NCBI GenBank assembly: GCA_002436025.1
Contig: DIXM01000004.1
Span: 15,896 to 79,895, forward strand
Source of the DNA: a candidate division Hyd24-12 bacterium UBA6080
GTDB lineage: Bacteria; Fermentibacterota; Fermentibacteria; Fermentibacterales; JCC-6
Reading direction: 5' to 3'
Length of the DNA: 64,000 nt
In this document: in pieces, positions 7,726 through 15,971 of the stretch
Position numbering within the stretch: position 1 is the first letter of the stretch
Layout of the letters: every line of letters starts with the position of its first letter
Position numbers and translations under genes: made by a program
Notes under the pieces: generated by a model
Database searches by the model: none
The model's input: the letters and a program-made list of their open reading frames with translations, nothing else
Told to the model about the DNA's origin: nothing

Positions 7726-9906
7726 TCATCTTAGAATGATTGTTCCCGCTGAGACTCTTCTGTTTTCGAATTGGACACTGACAATGTAGAAACCGGAAGG
7801 GAGGGATTTCGACAGAGGCAGTTCAGCCTCACCAGTGCGGAAGTCTGTCATTCCACTGAAAACCACCCTTCCACTGACGTCGAACAATGATACCTCGAGG
7901 GGGCTGGTCGGGGGTTCTCCGGACAGGTGTATCCTCACTGAACTGAAACCGCATGGGTTCTGAACCGACATTTGACAACCGGTGTTGTTGTCAGGCAAAT
8001 CCACGGGCAGGAAATCAATCTCAAGTGTATGAACACCGGCCGCATGCTGGCTGGAAACTGCAAACAGTCTGCCGTTTGAACGGAGTTCCCAGTCCATGGG
8101 GATTCCATCCAGGGTGACATTGTTAACCTGAATCGGAGGGTTGAGCCTTGCGCAGAAAGTCATTCCCTCCGGTATCGCACCGTCGAATTCCATGCTGAGT
8201 TGGGCTTCACTGCTCCTTATCCTTCTTACCGAAATGTTGTAGCAGGCTTCCAGGTAGTCTCCGTATTCGGAGGGGAAGAGCCATCCGAAATGATCGTAGT
8301 CCTGTTCCATGGAAGTCAGTATGCTGTCGATTCGGTTGTAGGCTTCAGGGTTCTGTCCCCCATTCAGCATTGAGATGGGGTGACAGCCCAGCAGGGCGAA
8401 TTTACCGCGCTCAAGGACGTCGGAGAGGTACTCGCACGGATAATCAGCCTGAAAGTCCCCCCACCATACGGTGTTTGAACCCCATATCCTTCCCTGGGGA
8501 TTCTGGTACATGGTGATCCATTGATTACGGAACTGGTTGCCGGCGAACCAGTCAGTCAGCCGCCAGCCATTGCAGTAGAATTCGAAACCATGATCGATGA
8601 CTGCCCACAGACCGCTGAGTGAAGTCCGGTGACCGGGAAAGCGCACCACATTCACCGGATTTGTGTCCAACCCCATGTCGTCGATGTCGCTCATGCTCAT
8701 TCTGAACCGTTCGCCGTGTTCCCATGGCTCGTAGGTGATGAACTCGTGAAACCCACCGTAAGAGGAGTCAGCGTTGGGGGTATGATGGTAGCCGTGGCTG
8801 CCCATCGTGATCCGGTCCGCCCATGGGTAGGCATCGTTCTGTATGTTCAGGAGCCATTGTAAGTACTCGTCCGTTGCCTCGGTGCTGATCCTCCATGTGC
8901 CGTGCCAGTGGGACCAGCTCGACTCCCAGCCGGGCTCGGCCCATACCGAATCCCGGTTCGGTGTGAGTATCGCATCAGGGAGGATCAGCCAGTCCATCTT
9001 CATTGTGGCGTGTTCTTCGAGAAGCTGTATCAGTTCCGCGCTGATGGGTTCAGATCCCTCCGAGGTTTCTGAGAATCCCCAGATGTAGCCCTGATCAGGA
9101 TGAATGAACGGCAGTTCATCAAGCATCCAGGCTGAGGTCCTCTCAAACCCGTACGGGTGGTTGCTGATAAAAACCGGGGAGAAGAACTCGTCCATGCTTA
9201 TCCTTACGAAGTACTCAACGGTTTCACCAGCGGGGATAAGCGAGTGCAGGTCGGGTCCCTGGCAGTTCTCTCTGGGGTTCTCGGTGTCGAAGAAAAGAAG
9301 CGCGATCCAGGGTTGGCCGTAGTCTTCGATCCAGATGTTGCCCTTGGATACATTGGGAAAGATGAAAAGCAAAGGAGTATCGTTGCCGCCCGTGAGACGC
9401 ACCATCTGACTCCCGCTGAACCTCTGGAAGGATGTACTGGCATCAAGGGGGAACGATTCATCCAGGCCGGTTTGATTCTCGATCGTCATTGTGGTCCAGC
9501 CCTGTGTATTGAACCGCATCTCCAGCGGCTTCAGAAGCTCCACGTCCTGAAGGAACTGAAGTGTGCAGGTTATCTCAACCCCGCGCTCAACCAAAGTGTA
9601 TTCGATTGTGACAGAGATCGGCAGATTTCCCTGAGGACCTGTCATTGATGATGTGGTGAACACAGCCGATGTGTCGGTACAAACGACCGAGCCACTGGCC
9701 GGTCCGTAGTCGTCGTATCTGACACAGGCGAACGGGTGCTCGGGAGTGGCTGCATACATACCCGAGAACTTGTCCTTCAAGGAGGTGATAGACCCGGCGT
9801 AACCCTGGGCAGCGTCATCGTTGATTACCAAATCGATCCACCGGTTGGATATGGTTTGAGATGAGAGCGAGGCTGTCAACAGTGTGATCAATGTTACTAT
9901 AGCCAA
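7726..9906 (-). CDS. Large secreted polysaccharide-deacetylase-like protein with sorting tail
   Basis: A 726-aa exported protein. A hydrophobic N-terminal segment (LITLLTASLSSQ) acts as signal peptide. The middle (about residues 250-560) resembles a NodB/DUF2334-type deacetylase: ITMGSHGYHHTP supplies the histidine motif and VVRFPGHRTS the arginine motif, but a TFDDG motif was not found. The last 80 residues (SLFDVSGRVVFSG to GTIILR) are a Por/T9SS-like C-terminal sorting domain. The start is TTG with no charged n-region; an upstream ATG-AAA-CGG is out of frame and followed by stops. The gene appears to be inserted between nrdG and the dehydrogenase. Confidence 0.7.
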   Translation of the reverse strand: MAIVTLITLLTASLSSQTISNRWIDLVINDDAAQGYAGSITSLKDKFSGMYAATPEHPFACVRYDDYGPASGSVVCTDTSAVFTTSSMTGPQGNLPISVTIEYTLVERGVEITCTLQFLQDVELLKPLEMRFNTQGWTTMTIENQTGLDESFPLDASTSFQRFSGSQMVRLTGGNDTPLLFIFPNVSKGNIWIEDYGQPWIALLFFDTENPRENCQGPDLHSLIPAGETVEYFVRISMDEFFSPVFISNHPYGFERTSAWMLDELPFIHPDQGYIWGFSETSEGSEPISAELIQLLEEHATMKMDWLILPDAILTPNRDSVWAEPGWESSWSHWHGTWRISTEATDEYLQWLLNIQNDAYPWADRITMGSHGYHHTPNADSSYGGFHEFITYEPWEHGERFRMSMSDIDDMGLDTNPVNVVRFPGHRTSLSGLWAVIDHGFEFYCNGWRLTDWFAGNQFRNQWITMYQNPQGRIWGSNTVWWGDFQADYPCEYLSDVLERGKFALLGCHPISMLNGGQNPEAYNRIDSILTSMEQDYDHFGWLFPSEYGDYLEACYNISVRRIRSSEAQLSMEFDGAIPEGMTFCARLNPPIQVNNVTLDGIPMDWELRSNGRLFAVSSQHAAGVHTLEIDFLPVDLPDNNTGCQMSVQNPCGFSSVRIHLSGEPPTSPLEVSLFDVSGRVVFSGMTDFRTGEAELPLSKSLPSGFYIVSVQFENRRVSAGTIILR

Positions 9907-9955
9907 GTTACTACCGTTTCATAATGCCATCTGCAACAATACATTTCGCCACAAA

Positions 9956-9984
9956 AAGATAGTAAAAACAATCATGTTGGACAA
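9956..9984 (-). promoter_or_regulatory. Promoter for the secreted deacetylase-like gene
   Basis: Minus strand TTGTCC (-35), 17-bp spacer, TATCTT (-10), about 50 bp before the TTG start, in an AT-rich 238-bp gap (9907-10144) that otherwise holds no gene. Confidence 0.45.
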
Positions 9985-10144
9985 GATGTAGCAAGCAGGA
10001 AAACCATTCCTTGTTCTGTCACAGAGCTTTTCCCTGCAGGTGTGATGGGAATGGACCAACCCTGGTTGTTGCATCTTAACTTGCTTTGTTTCGGAACACC
10101 TGTGCTGCCTCTGTCCAGATGGCGCGATAAAAGCGGCTGACCAG

Positions 10145-10834
10145 TCAGATGCGGACCGTGACCTCGGACGCGAACTCCCTTGCCTCGTCTGCCATGTCTT
10201 CCAGCATCAGTGTGGGATATGGTCTGAGCTCGCTCATTGACCTCGACAGGGTCTTTCCGGGTCTGAACTGCTGGATCACGAACCTTTTCACGGGGCCCAG
10301 AACAGCCAGTATCTCCCTGATATCGTCGGGTGTAACGAGGTCGGGAACCATGGTGGTCCTGAACTCGTAGTCGCCGAAACCCTTCACGATCTCCACGCTT
10401 CTTGCCACATCGGCGAAGCACGCGCCTCCCCCGGTGGCGAGGGGATACTTGTCCGGGGATGTTTTGATGTCCATTGCGACATAATTCACGTTTGGAAGGG
10501 AATCGGTAAGCCGGTCGGGGAAGGTTCCGTTGGTGTCCAGTTTCACAAGAAGGCCGGTCTCCCTGCGGATCCTTCCCAGAAGATCAACCGTCCCCCCGTG
10601 GAAAAGGGGTTCGCCCCCCGTCACGGACACTGCGTCTATGAAGCCGCTGCGTTTTTGCAGGGATTGCACGACGTCTTCATCGCTTATTGAGAACTGGTGG
10701 TCGAGAAGGTCGGGCAGAACCAGTTCAGGGTTATGGCAGAAGGGGCAGGACAGGTTGCACCCCCCGGAGAAGATGACGGCGCTTATTCTTCCCGGATACT
10801 CGATAAGGCTTGTTCCGACAATGGAGCGGATCAA
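10145..10834 (-). CDS. nrdG: Anaerobic ribonucleotide reductase activating protein (radical SAM, NrdG2 type)
   Basis: A 229-aa radical-SAM activase that would install the glycyl radical on NrdD. The 4Fe-4S motif CNLSCPFC is at residues 26-33 and the GGEP motif (SVTGGEPLFH) follows. The length and sequence fit the NrdG2-like branch associated with class III reductase. The start is TTG at 10834, overlapping the TGA of the 50-aa tail gene by 3 nt, with AAGGA about 9 nt upstream. A longer reading back to 11068 would only translate the tail gene out of frame. Together with nrdD and the tail gene it forms a tightly coupled operon. Confidence 0.9.
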   Translation of the reverse strand: MIRSIVGTSLIEYPGRISAVIFSGGCNLSCPFCHNPELVLPDLLDHQFSISDEDVVQSLQKRSGFIDAVSVTGGEPLFHGGTVDLLGRIRRETGLLVKLDTNGTFPDRLTDSLPNVNYVAMDIKTSPDKYPLATGGGACFADVARSVEIVKGFGDYEFRTTMVPDLVTPDDIREILAVLGPVKRFVIQQFRPGKTLSRSMSELRPYPTLMLEDMADEAREFASEVTVRI

Positions 10835-10983
10835 TCCGTCTTGTCCTTTTCTTCCGGTTCGATGTCGATGTATTCCCTGAGGCTGAACTCTTCCTGCTTG
10901 CCGCGGTTCCAGTCCTGCACCGGTCTGTAGTAGCCCACGACGCGGGAATAGATCTCGGTCTTTACTGCCTTTACCTTCTCCAT
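10831..10983 (-). CDS. 50-aa stand-alone glycyl-radical domain of class III ribonucleotide reductase
   Basis: A small gene encoding MEKVKAVKTEIYSRVVGYY and then RPVQDWNRGKQEEF. In ordinary NrdD proteins this EVYSRVxGYYRPVxxWNxGKxxEF block is the C-terminus and its Gly (in RVVGY) is the radical site. Here it is separate: its ATG overlaps the nrdD TGA (TGATG), has AAGGTGGAG 5 nt upstream, and its stop overlaps the nrdG TTG start. The preceding nrdD chain has no RVxGY motif of its own. I infer that the radical-bearing domain is supplied in trans. Confidence 0.85.
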   Translation of the reverse strand: MEKVKAVKTEIYSRVVGYYRPVQDWNRGKQEEFSLREYIDIEPEEKDKTD

Positions 10984-13097
10984 CACAACTCCACCTTGTC
11001 CATGTTGAGAAACAGGCTTCCCTGTTTCGCGGCCTGCATGTTATCGTCAATTGTTCTAAAACTTCCATCGGGGAGCGGTTCGGTGCAGTCCATCACCTCG
11101 CCGTAGATCTCAAGCTCTTCGTCGCTGTGGCGGTAAGGGCATATCCCGTGTTCGCCTGCAATGTACCCGTGTACAGGGCAGACGCTGAATGTGGGAGTGA
11201 AGCTGAAGTAGGGCAGGTGGAAACGGCTGACGATCCGTTTCGCAAGTGTCCGGACCATCCTCCAGTCCTTTATCGATTCACCCATGAAGATGTGCACCAC
11301 GGTTCCCCCCGTGAACTTCGTCTGAAGCGGGTCCTGGTGTTCAAGAAGGCTGTAGACATCCATCGGGGTGTTCACCGGAAGATGAACCGAGTTGGTGTAG
11401 AAGGGGTTGGAGCAGCCCTGGGTAACGATGCCCGGGAACTGCTGAATGTCCTTGTTTGCCAGGCTGTAGCTTGCGCCTTCAGCCGGAGACGCTTCGAGGT
11501 TGTAGAAGTTGCCGGTCGTCTGCTGGAACTCTTCGAGTTTTACCCTCATGAAATCCAGCACCTGTATTGCCCAGTTCCTGGATTCCAGGGATGAAATGCC
11601 CGAACCCAGGAAGTTGAGGCACGCCTCGTTCATCCCGATGAGCCCTATTGTGCTGAAGTGGTTGGCCCAGTAGCTGCCGGAAGCCTCCCGGACCTCGGAC
11701 AGGTAGTGCCTCGTGTATGGGTAGAGCCCCCGCTCGGTGAGTTCCTCGATGAACTTCCGTTTCAACTCCAGGGATTCACGGGCGGCTTCCATCACCGAAG
11801 CGAGTCGGCTCTCGAAGCGTTCCATGCTGCCCCTGGTCATGTAGGCAATTCGGGGGAGGTTGACAGTCACAACACCGATTGAGCCGGTGAGGGGATTGGC
11901 GCCGAAGAGTCCGCCACCACGCCTTCTGAGTTCCCTGTTGTCCAGACGGAGACGGCAGCACATGCTCCTGGCGTCTTCAGGGTTCATGTCCGAGTTCACG
12001 AAGTTGCTGAAGTAAGGGATGCCGTACTTCCCAGTCATTTCCCAGAGGGGCTGGAGCTCGTCGTCCTCCCAGTCGAAATCGCGTGTGAGGTTGTAGGTGG
12101 GTATCGGGAATGTGAAGATCCTTCCCCTGGCGTCGCCCTTCATCATGAGGTCGCAGAAGGCGCGGTTGAACAGGTTCATCTCCTCCTGGAACTCGCCGTA
12201 TGTCTCGGGCATCTCCACTCCCCCCACGACAACCTTCATGTCGCGGTGGGTCACGGGAACCCTGAGGTCCATGGTGATGTTGGTGAAGGGGGTTTGAAAA
12301 CCAACCCTCGTGGGGATGTTCACGTTGAACAGGAACTCCTGGATGCACTGCCTGACCATCTTGTAGTCAAGCCCGTCGTAACGGATGTAAGGTGCAAGAA
12401 GGGTGTCGAAGTTGCTGAAGGCCTGGGCGCCCGCAGCCTCCCCCTGGAGGGTGTAGAAAAAGTTCACGACCTGTCCAAGGGCGGTTCTGAGGTGGGCGGG
12501 CGGGGATGACTCGATCTTGCCCCTGGCGCCCCTGAAACCGTCCCTTAGAAGGGTCTGAAGGTCCCATCCCACGCAGTAGGGTCCAAGGATGCCGAGATCG
12601 TGGATGTGGACATCGCCGTTTTCCTGGTATTCACGGATTCTTGGAGTGTATATTTTTGACAACCAATACCTTGCGGTGATTGATGAGGAAAGGTAGAAGT
12701 TCAGCCCCTGAAGGCTGTAGTTCATGTTGCTGTTTTCGTTGACCCGCCAGTCCTGGCGGCCAAGGTAGTCGGCGATGAGATTGTCCACACCGCTGAAGAT
12801 CGAGTTGACTTCCCGGGCTTCGTTGCGTTTTTCCCGGTAGAGGATGAACTGCTTGGCCGCAGCGGGGAGATTCCTGAGTATCAGGGTTTCCTCGATACAG
12901 TCCTGTATCTTCTCGACCGTCGGGATCGTTCCGCCCTTGAAGTAATTCATGTAGAGGGAGGTCTCGACCTGGTCTGCCATCTCCCTGGGTAAACCCGGGG
13001 TTTCCGAGGCTTCGAGGGCCTTTCTGATGGCCTGTTCTATCTTGACTTTACCGTATGCTTGTATCGAACCGTCGCGTTTTCTGACAAGCCAGTCCAT
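10983..13097 (-). CDS. nrdD: Anaerobic (class III) ribonucleoside-triphosphate reductase, large chain without radical tail
   Basis: A 704-aa protein: N-terminal ATP-cone (about 1-95, VRKRDGSIQAYGKVKIEQAI) for allosteric control, then the ten-stranded barrel of class III reductase (VHIHDLG, NIPTRVGFQTPFTN, RMCCRLRLDNREL-like region). Near residue 637 come FSVCPVHGYIAGEHGICP, normally followed by a CxxC zinc half-site and the glycyl-radical loop. Here the chain instead continues with an unrelated acidic tail to NMDKVEL. It makes deoxynucleotides for DNA synthesis without oxygen. ATG at 13097 has GGGGGAGGGGTG upstream and was chosen over a longer start at 13154. Confidence 0.93.
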   Translation of the reverse strand: MDWLVRKRDGSIQAYGKVKIEQAIRKALEASETPGLPREMADQVETSLYMNYFKGGTIPTVEKIQDCIEETLILRNLPAAAKQFILYREKRNEAREVNSIFSGVDNLIADYLGRQDWRVNENSNMNYSLQGLNFYLSSSITARYWLSKIYTPRIREYQENGDVHIHDLGILGPYCVGWDLQTLLRDGFRGARGKIESSPPAHLRTALGQVVNFFYTLQGEAAGAQAFSNFDTLLAPYIRYDGLDYKMVRQCIQEFLFNVNIPTRVGFQTPFTNITMDLRVPVTHRDMKVVVGGVEMPETYGEFQEEMNLFNRAFCDLMMKGDARGRIFTFPIPTYNLTRDFDWEDDELQPLWEMTGKYGIPYFSNFVNSDMNPEDARSMCCRLRLDNRELRRRGGGLFGANPLTGSIGVVTVNLPRIAYMTRGSMERFESRLASVMEAARESLELKRKFIEELTERGLYPYTRHYLSEVREASGSYWANHFSTIGLIGMNEACLNFLGSGISSLESRNWAIQVLDFMRVKLEEFQQTTGNFYNLEASPAEGASYSLANKDIQQFPGIVTQGCSNPFYTNSVHLPVNTPMDVYSLLEHQDPLQTKFTGGTVVHIFMGESIKDWRMVRTLAKRIVSRFHLPYFSFTPTFSVCPVHGYIAGEHGICPYRHSDEELEIYGEVMDCTEPLPDGSFRTIDDNMQAAKQGSLFLNMDKVEL

Positions 13098-13136
13098 CAC
13101 CCCTCCCCCGAGCTTTTGCCTCCTCTGACAGAGGCG

Positions 13137-13164
13137 AAGATAACAGTATGACAACCCGGGTCAA
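13137..13164 (-). promoter_or_regulatory. Promoter of the nrdD operon
   Basis: Minus strand TTGACC (-35), 16-bp spacer, TATCTT (-10); predicted leader of about 33 nt to the nrdD ATG. Confidence 0.5.
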
Positions 13165-13173
13165 GGGAAGAAC

Positions 13174-13187
13174 CACAACAGGTTGTG
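13174..13187. promoter_or_regulatory. Inverted repeat just upstream of the nrd -35 box
   Basis: CACAAC-AG-GTTGTG, 6-bp perfect arms, 10 bp upstream of the -35; an operator candidate. Confidence 0.35.
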
Positions 13188-13207
13188 TCGGAAACCCCTC
13201 ATGATAT

Positions 13208-13217
13208 CTATATATAG
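13208..13217. promoter_or_regulatory. NrdR-box-like palindrome
   Basis: CTATATATAG matches the ten-base core of the known NrdR box (CwATATATwG). The outer flanks match poorly and no second box at 31-bp spacing was found, so this is tentative. It lies about 45 bp upstream of the nrd -35. Confidence 0.3.
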
Positions 13218-13358
13218 CGCTATCTTGTTTATCACCAAGGATATGCGATTTTCACCCACAGAAAAGGCGTTCCGGGGACGACCGGGCATCGCTCACCCGC
13301 TTTGCCTGTGCAAGGGAATACAATATGTTGTGGCTGGCGGTGGAGGCGCCCCTTGTAT

Positions 13359-14234
13359 ATGGATGGAAACTCCCAGGCAGTGGTGCGCGCCCTGGGCGCG
13401 GTGGTGTTGTGGTCAACCGCAGCATCCGCGTTCAGGCTCTCGCTTGATCACGGCACTCCCTGGCAGGTTCTTCTTGTGGCTTCCGCATCTTCCACCCTGG
13501 TCTTTCTCGTCGCGTTCCGCCACGGAGGCGGGGGCTTCACCCGAAGGGATCTCCGTGCCGCTTCCCTGCGGGGAGCGCTGAACCCATTTCTTTACTACCT
13601 TGTCCTTCTGTCGGCTTACGACGGGCTTCCGGCCCAGGTCGCCATGGTCGTCAACTACCTCTGGCCGCTCACGCTGACGCTTCTCGCGGTCCCCCTCCTT
13701 GGGCAGAGACTCACCGCGGGAGCAATGGGCGGGATCGCAGTCAGCTTTTCGGGAGTCGTGCTTATGGCCCTGCTTCGGGGTGGCACGTCAGGTGTCGTTC
13801 CACTCTTCCCACTGGTGCTGGCATTCGCAAGCACAGTGATCTGGTCGCTGTCCTGGATACTCAACACCAGGGCTGAAGGCTCGGTTGCGCGGAACCTCTT
13901 CCTGAACTTCTGTTTCGGAACGCTGTATCTCGTGATCTGGGGGTTTCTGACCGCCGAGGTTTTTCCAACGGGACGGGAAGTCATCGCGGGAGGGTGTTAC
14001 ATCGGCCTTTTTGAGATGGGGCTGGCATTTCTGCTGTGGAACACCGCGTTGAAGCGAAGCGACAGGGCATCACGGGTCAGCGGCCTTATCTACATCACGC
14101 CGTTTCTCAGCCTTGGTGTCATAGCCCTGATTGTGCGCGAGCCCATCGCTCCCGCCACGGTTCTGGGACTGGTTCTGGTGATCGCGGGCATAGTCATAGG
14201 AATCCGGCCGCGAAAGGTCACCGCCCGTCATTGA
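13359..14234 (+). CDS. EamA/DMT-family permease
   Basis: A 291-aa membrane protein with about ten hydrophobic helices in two five-helix halves, as in drug/metabolite transporters (EamA). Family-like segments are LWPLTLTLLAVPLLGQRL at the end of the first repeat and ISPFLSLGVIALIVREP-like text at the end of the second (here YITPFLSLGVIALIVREP). The substrate is unknown. The start is ATG at 13359; a TTG at 13353 lies at better distance (6 nt) from GGAGG and may be the true start. Divergent from nrdD across a 261-bp gap that holds the nrd control region. Confidence 0.8.
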   Translation: MDGNSQAVVRALGAVVLWSTAASAFRLSLDHGTPWQVLLVASASSTLVFLVAFRHGGGGFTRRDLRAASLRGALNPFLYYLVLLSAYDGLPAQVAMVVNYLWPLTLTLLAVPLLGQRLTAGAMGGIAVSFSGVVLMALLRGGTSGVVPLFPLVLAFASTVIWSLSWILNTRAEGSVARNLFLNFCFGTLYLVIWGFLTAEVFPTGREVIAGGCYIGLFEMGLAFLLWNTALKRSDRASRVSGLIYITPFLSLGVIALIVREPIAPATVLGLVLVIAGIVIGIRPRKVTARH

Positions 14235-14255
14235 TGTCTTCTTTTCCAGCGAGCG

Positions 14256-15932
14256 TCACTGTTTCCGTCTGATCTTGTCCCACGTATCCCTGAGCGAGAT
14301 CGTCCTGTTGAAAATCATACGGTTCGGAGCCGAGTCGGCATCGACGCAGAAGTACCCCATCCGTTCGAACTGGAAGTTCTGTTCCGGCATGGCGGAGGAC
14401 ATATGGGACTCGACCCTGCAGTCCTCAAGGGTCACCAGTGAATCGGGGTTGAGGTGGTCGATCAGGTCTCCGTCCTCGCCCAGCGGGTTCTCACACTTGA
14501 ACAGCCGGTCGTACAGTCTGGCCTCAGCGGGGATGCTGTGGTCGGCGCTCACCCAGTGAAGGGTGGCCTTGACCCGTCTGCCGTCAGGGCTGTTTCCACC
14601 GCGGGATTCGGGGTCGTAGGTGCACCTGACGGTTGTGACATCGCCGTCGGCGTTCTTTTCGACGCCCGTTGCCTTCACGAGGTATGCGTACCTGAGCCTC
14701 ACTTCAGCGCCCGGCGAAAGCCTGAAGAATTTGGGCGGCGGGGTTTCCATGAAGTCCTCCCGCTCGATGAAAAGCTCCCGGCAGAACGGAATGCTCCTGG
14801 TACCCGCGGATTCGTCCTCGGGGTTGATCTGGTAGTCGAACATCTCCACCTGCCCGGTCGGATAGTTCTCAACCACAAGGCGGATCGGGTTCAGAACGGC
14901 CATTACCCTGGGCGCGCTGCTGTTTAGGGTCTCCCGCACCAGGTGTTCCAGCAGGGCGATATCCACCATGCTGTCACGCTTGGCGAGACCGATCCTGTCA
15001 CAGAAGAGCCTCACGGCCTCGGGCGGGATACCCCTGCGGCGCATCCCTCTGAGAGTCGGCATTCTCGGGTCGTCCCATCCGCCCACCACCCCATTTTCGA
15101 CGAGCCCCCTTAGAAATCGCTTGCTGAGGACGGTGAAGGTCATGTTGAGCCTGGCGAACTCGATCTGCTGGGGGTGGAAGACTCCAAGTTTTGAAAGGAA
15201 CCAGTCGTAGAGTGGTCTGTGGTCTTCGAACTCCAGGCTGCAGAGGGAATGGGTGATGCCCTCGATGGAGTCCTCCAGGCAGTGGGCGTAGTCGTACATC
15301 GGGTAGATGCACCAGTCCGAGCCAGTTCTGTGGTGCGCCCTGTGAAGTATCCTGTAGATAGCCGGGTCACGCATGTTCATGTTCGGGCTTGCCATGTCTA
15401 TCCTGGCGCGAAGTGTCCGGCTTCCCTCGGGGAAGTCTCCGTTGCGCATTCCCCTCAGAAGTTCGAGGTTCTCCCCGATGCTCCGATTCCTGAAGGGGCT
15501 TTCCCTTCCCGGCTCGGTGAGAGTGCCCCGGTATTCCTTGACCTGTTCCGGCGTCAGGTCGCATACGTAGGCGTCCCCCTGCCGAACGAGCCTTTCCGCA
15601 TGGACGAACATCTGCTCGAAGTAGTCGCTGGCGTAAAGCTCATTGTCCCAGTTGAACCCCAGCCACTGAATGTCGGCCTTTATGGCATCCACGAACTCGG
15701 TTTCTTCCTTGACCGGGTTCGTGTCGTCAAACCTGAGGTTGACCTTGCCCTTGTACTCGTCGGCAATCCCGAAGTTGGTGCAGATGGCCTTCGCGTGGCC
15801 TATATGAAGGTATCCGTTGGGCTCCGGCGGAAAACGGGTGTAAACCCTGCCCTCATGCTTGCCCTCAGCTCTGTCCCTGTCGATCACCTCACGGATGAAA
15901 TCCCTGCTTTTTTTCGGTTCAATGTCGTTCAT
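14256..15932 (-). CDS. glnS: Glutaminyl-tRNA synthetase
   Basis: A 558-aa class I synthetase that charges tRNA-Gln. The HIGH motif appears as PNGYLHIGHAKAI near residue 40 and the KMSKS loop as VLSKRFL. The family marker FDDTNPVKEETEFV and the C-terminal anticodon-binding barrels (PEQNFQFERMGYFCVD) are present. Length matches the E. coli enzyme. ATG at 15932 has AAAGGAA 7 nt upstream. It is the third gene of asnB, GCS2-like, glnS on the minus strand. Direct charging means this bacterium does not depend solely on the Glu-tRNA-Gln amidation route. Confidence 0.96.
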   Translation of the reverse strand: MNDIEPKKSRDFIREVIDRDRAEGKHEGRVYTRFPPEPNGYLHIGHAKAICTNFGIADEYKGKVNLRFDDTNPVKEETEFVDAIKADIQWLGFNWDNELYASDYFEQMFVHAERLVRQGDAYVCDLTPEQVKEYRGTLTEPGRESPFRNRSIGENLELLRGMRNGDFPEGSRTLRARIDMASPNMNMRDPAIYRILHRAHHRTGSDWCIYPMYDYAHCLEDSIEGITHSLCSLEFEDHRPLYDWFLSKLGVFHPQQIEFARLNMTFTVLSKRFLRGLVENGVVGGWDDPRMPTLRGMRRRGIPPEAVRLFCDRIGLAKRDSMVDIALLEHLVRETLNSSAPRVMAVLNPIRLVVENYPTGQVEMFDYQINPEDESAGTRSIPFCRELFIEREDFMETPPPKFFRLSPGAEVRLRYAYLVKATGVEKNADGDVTTVRCTYDPESRGGNSPDGRRVKATLHWVSADHSIPAEARLYDRLFKCENPLGEDGDLIDHLNPDSLVTLEDCRVESHMSSAMPEQNFQFERMGYFCVDADSAPNRMIFNRTISLRDTWDKIRRKQ

Positions 15933-15971
15933 CTCTGGTTCCTTTCAGCATGTTCCTTTTTTGTCAACCTG

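Noticed and set aside
10983..10985. Simple frameshift as cause of the split nrdD
   Set aside because: Joining the frames would still leave about 55 unfamiliar residues between the zinc region and the radical loop, and the small gene has its own ribosome site; kept as a check rather than the preferred explanation.
10145..11068. Longer nrdG reading with 78 extra N-terminal residues
   Set aside because: The added part is the 50-aa tail gene read in the wrong frame; the TTG at 10834 fits the family start and has a ribosome site.
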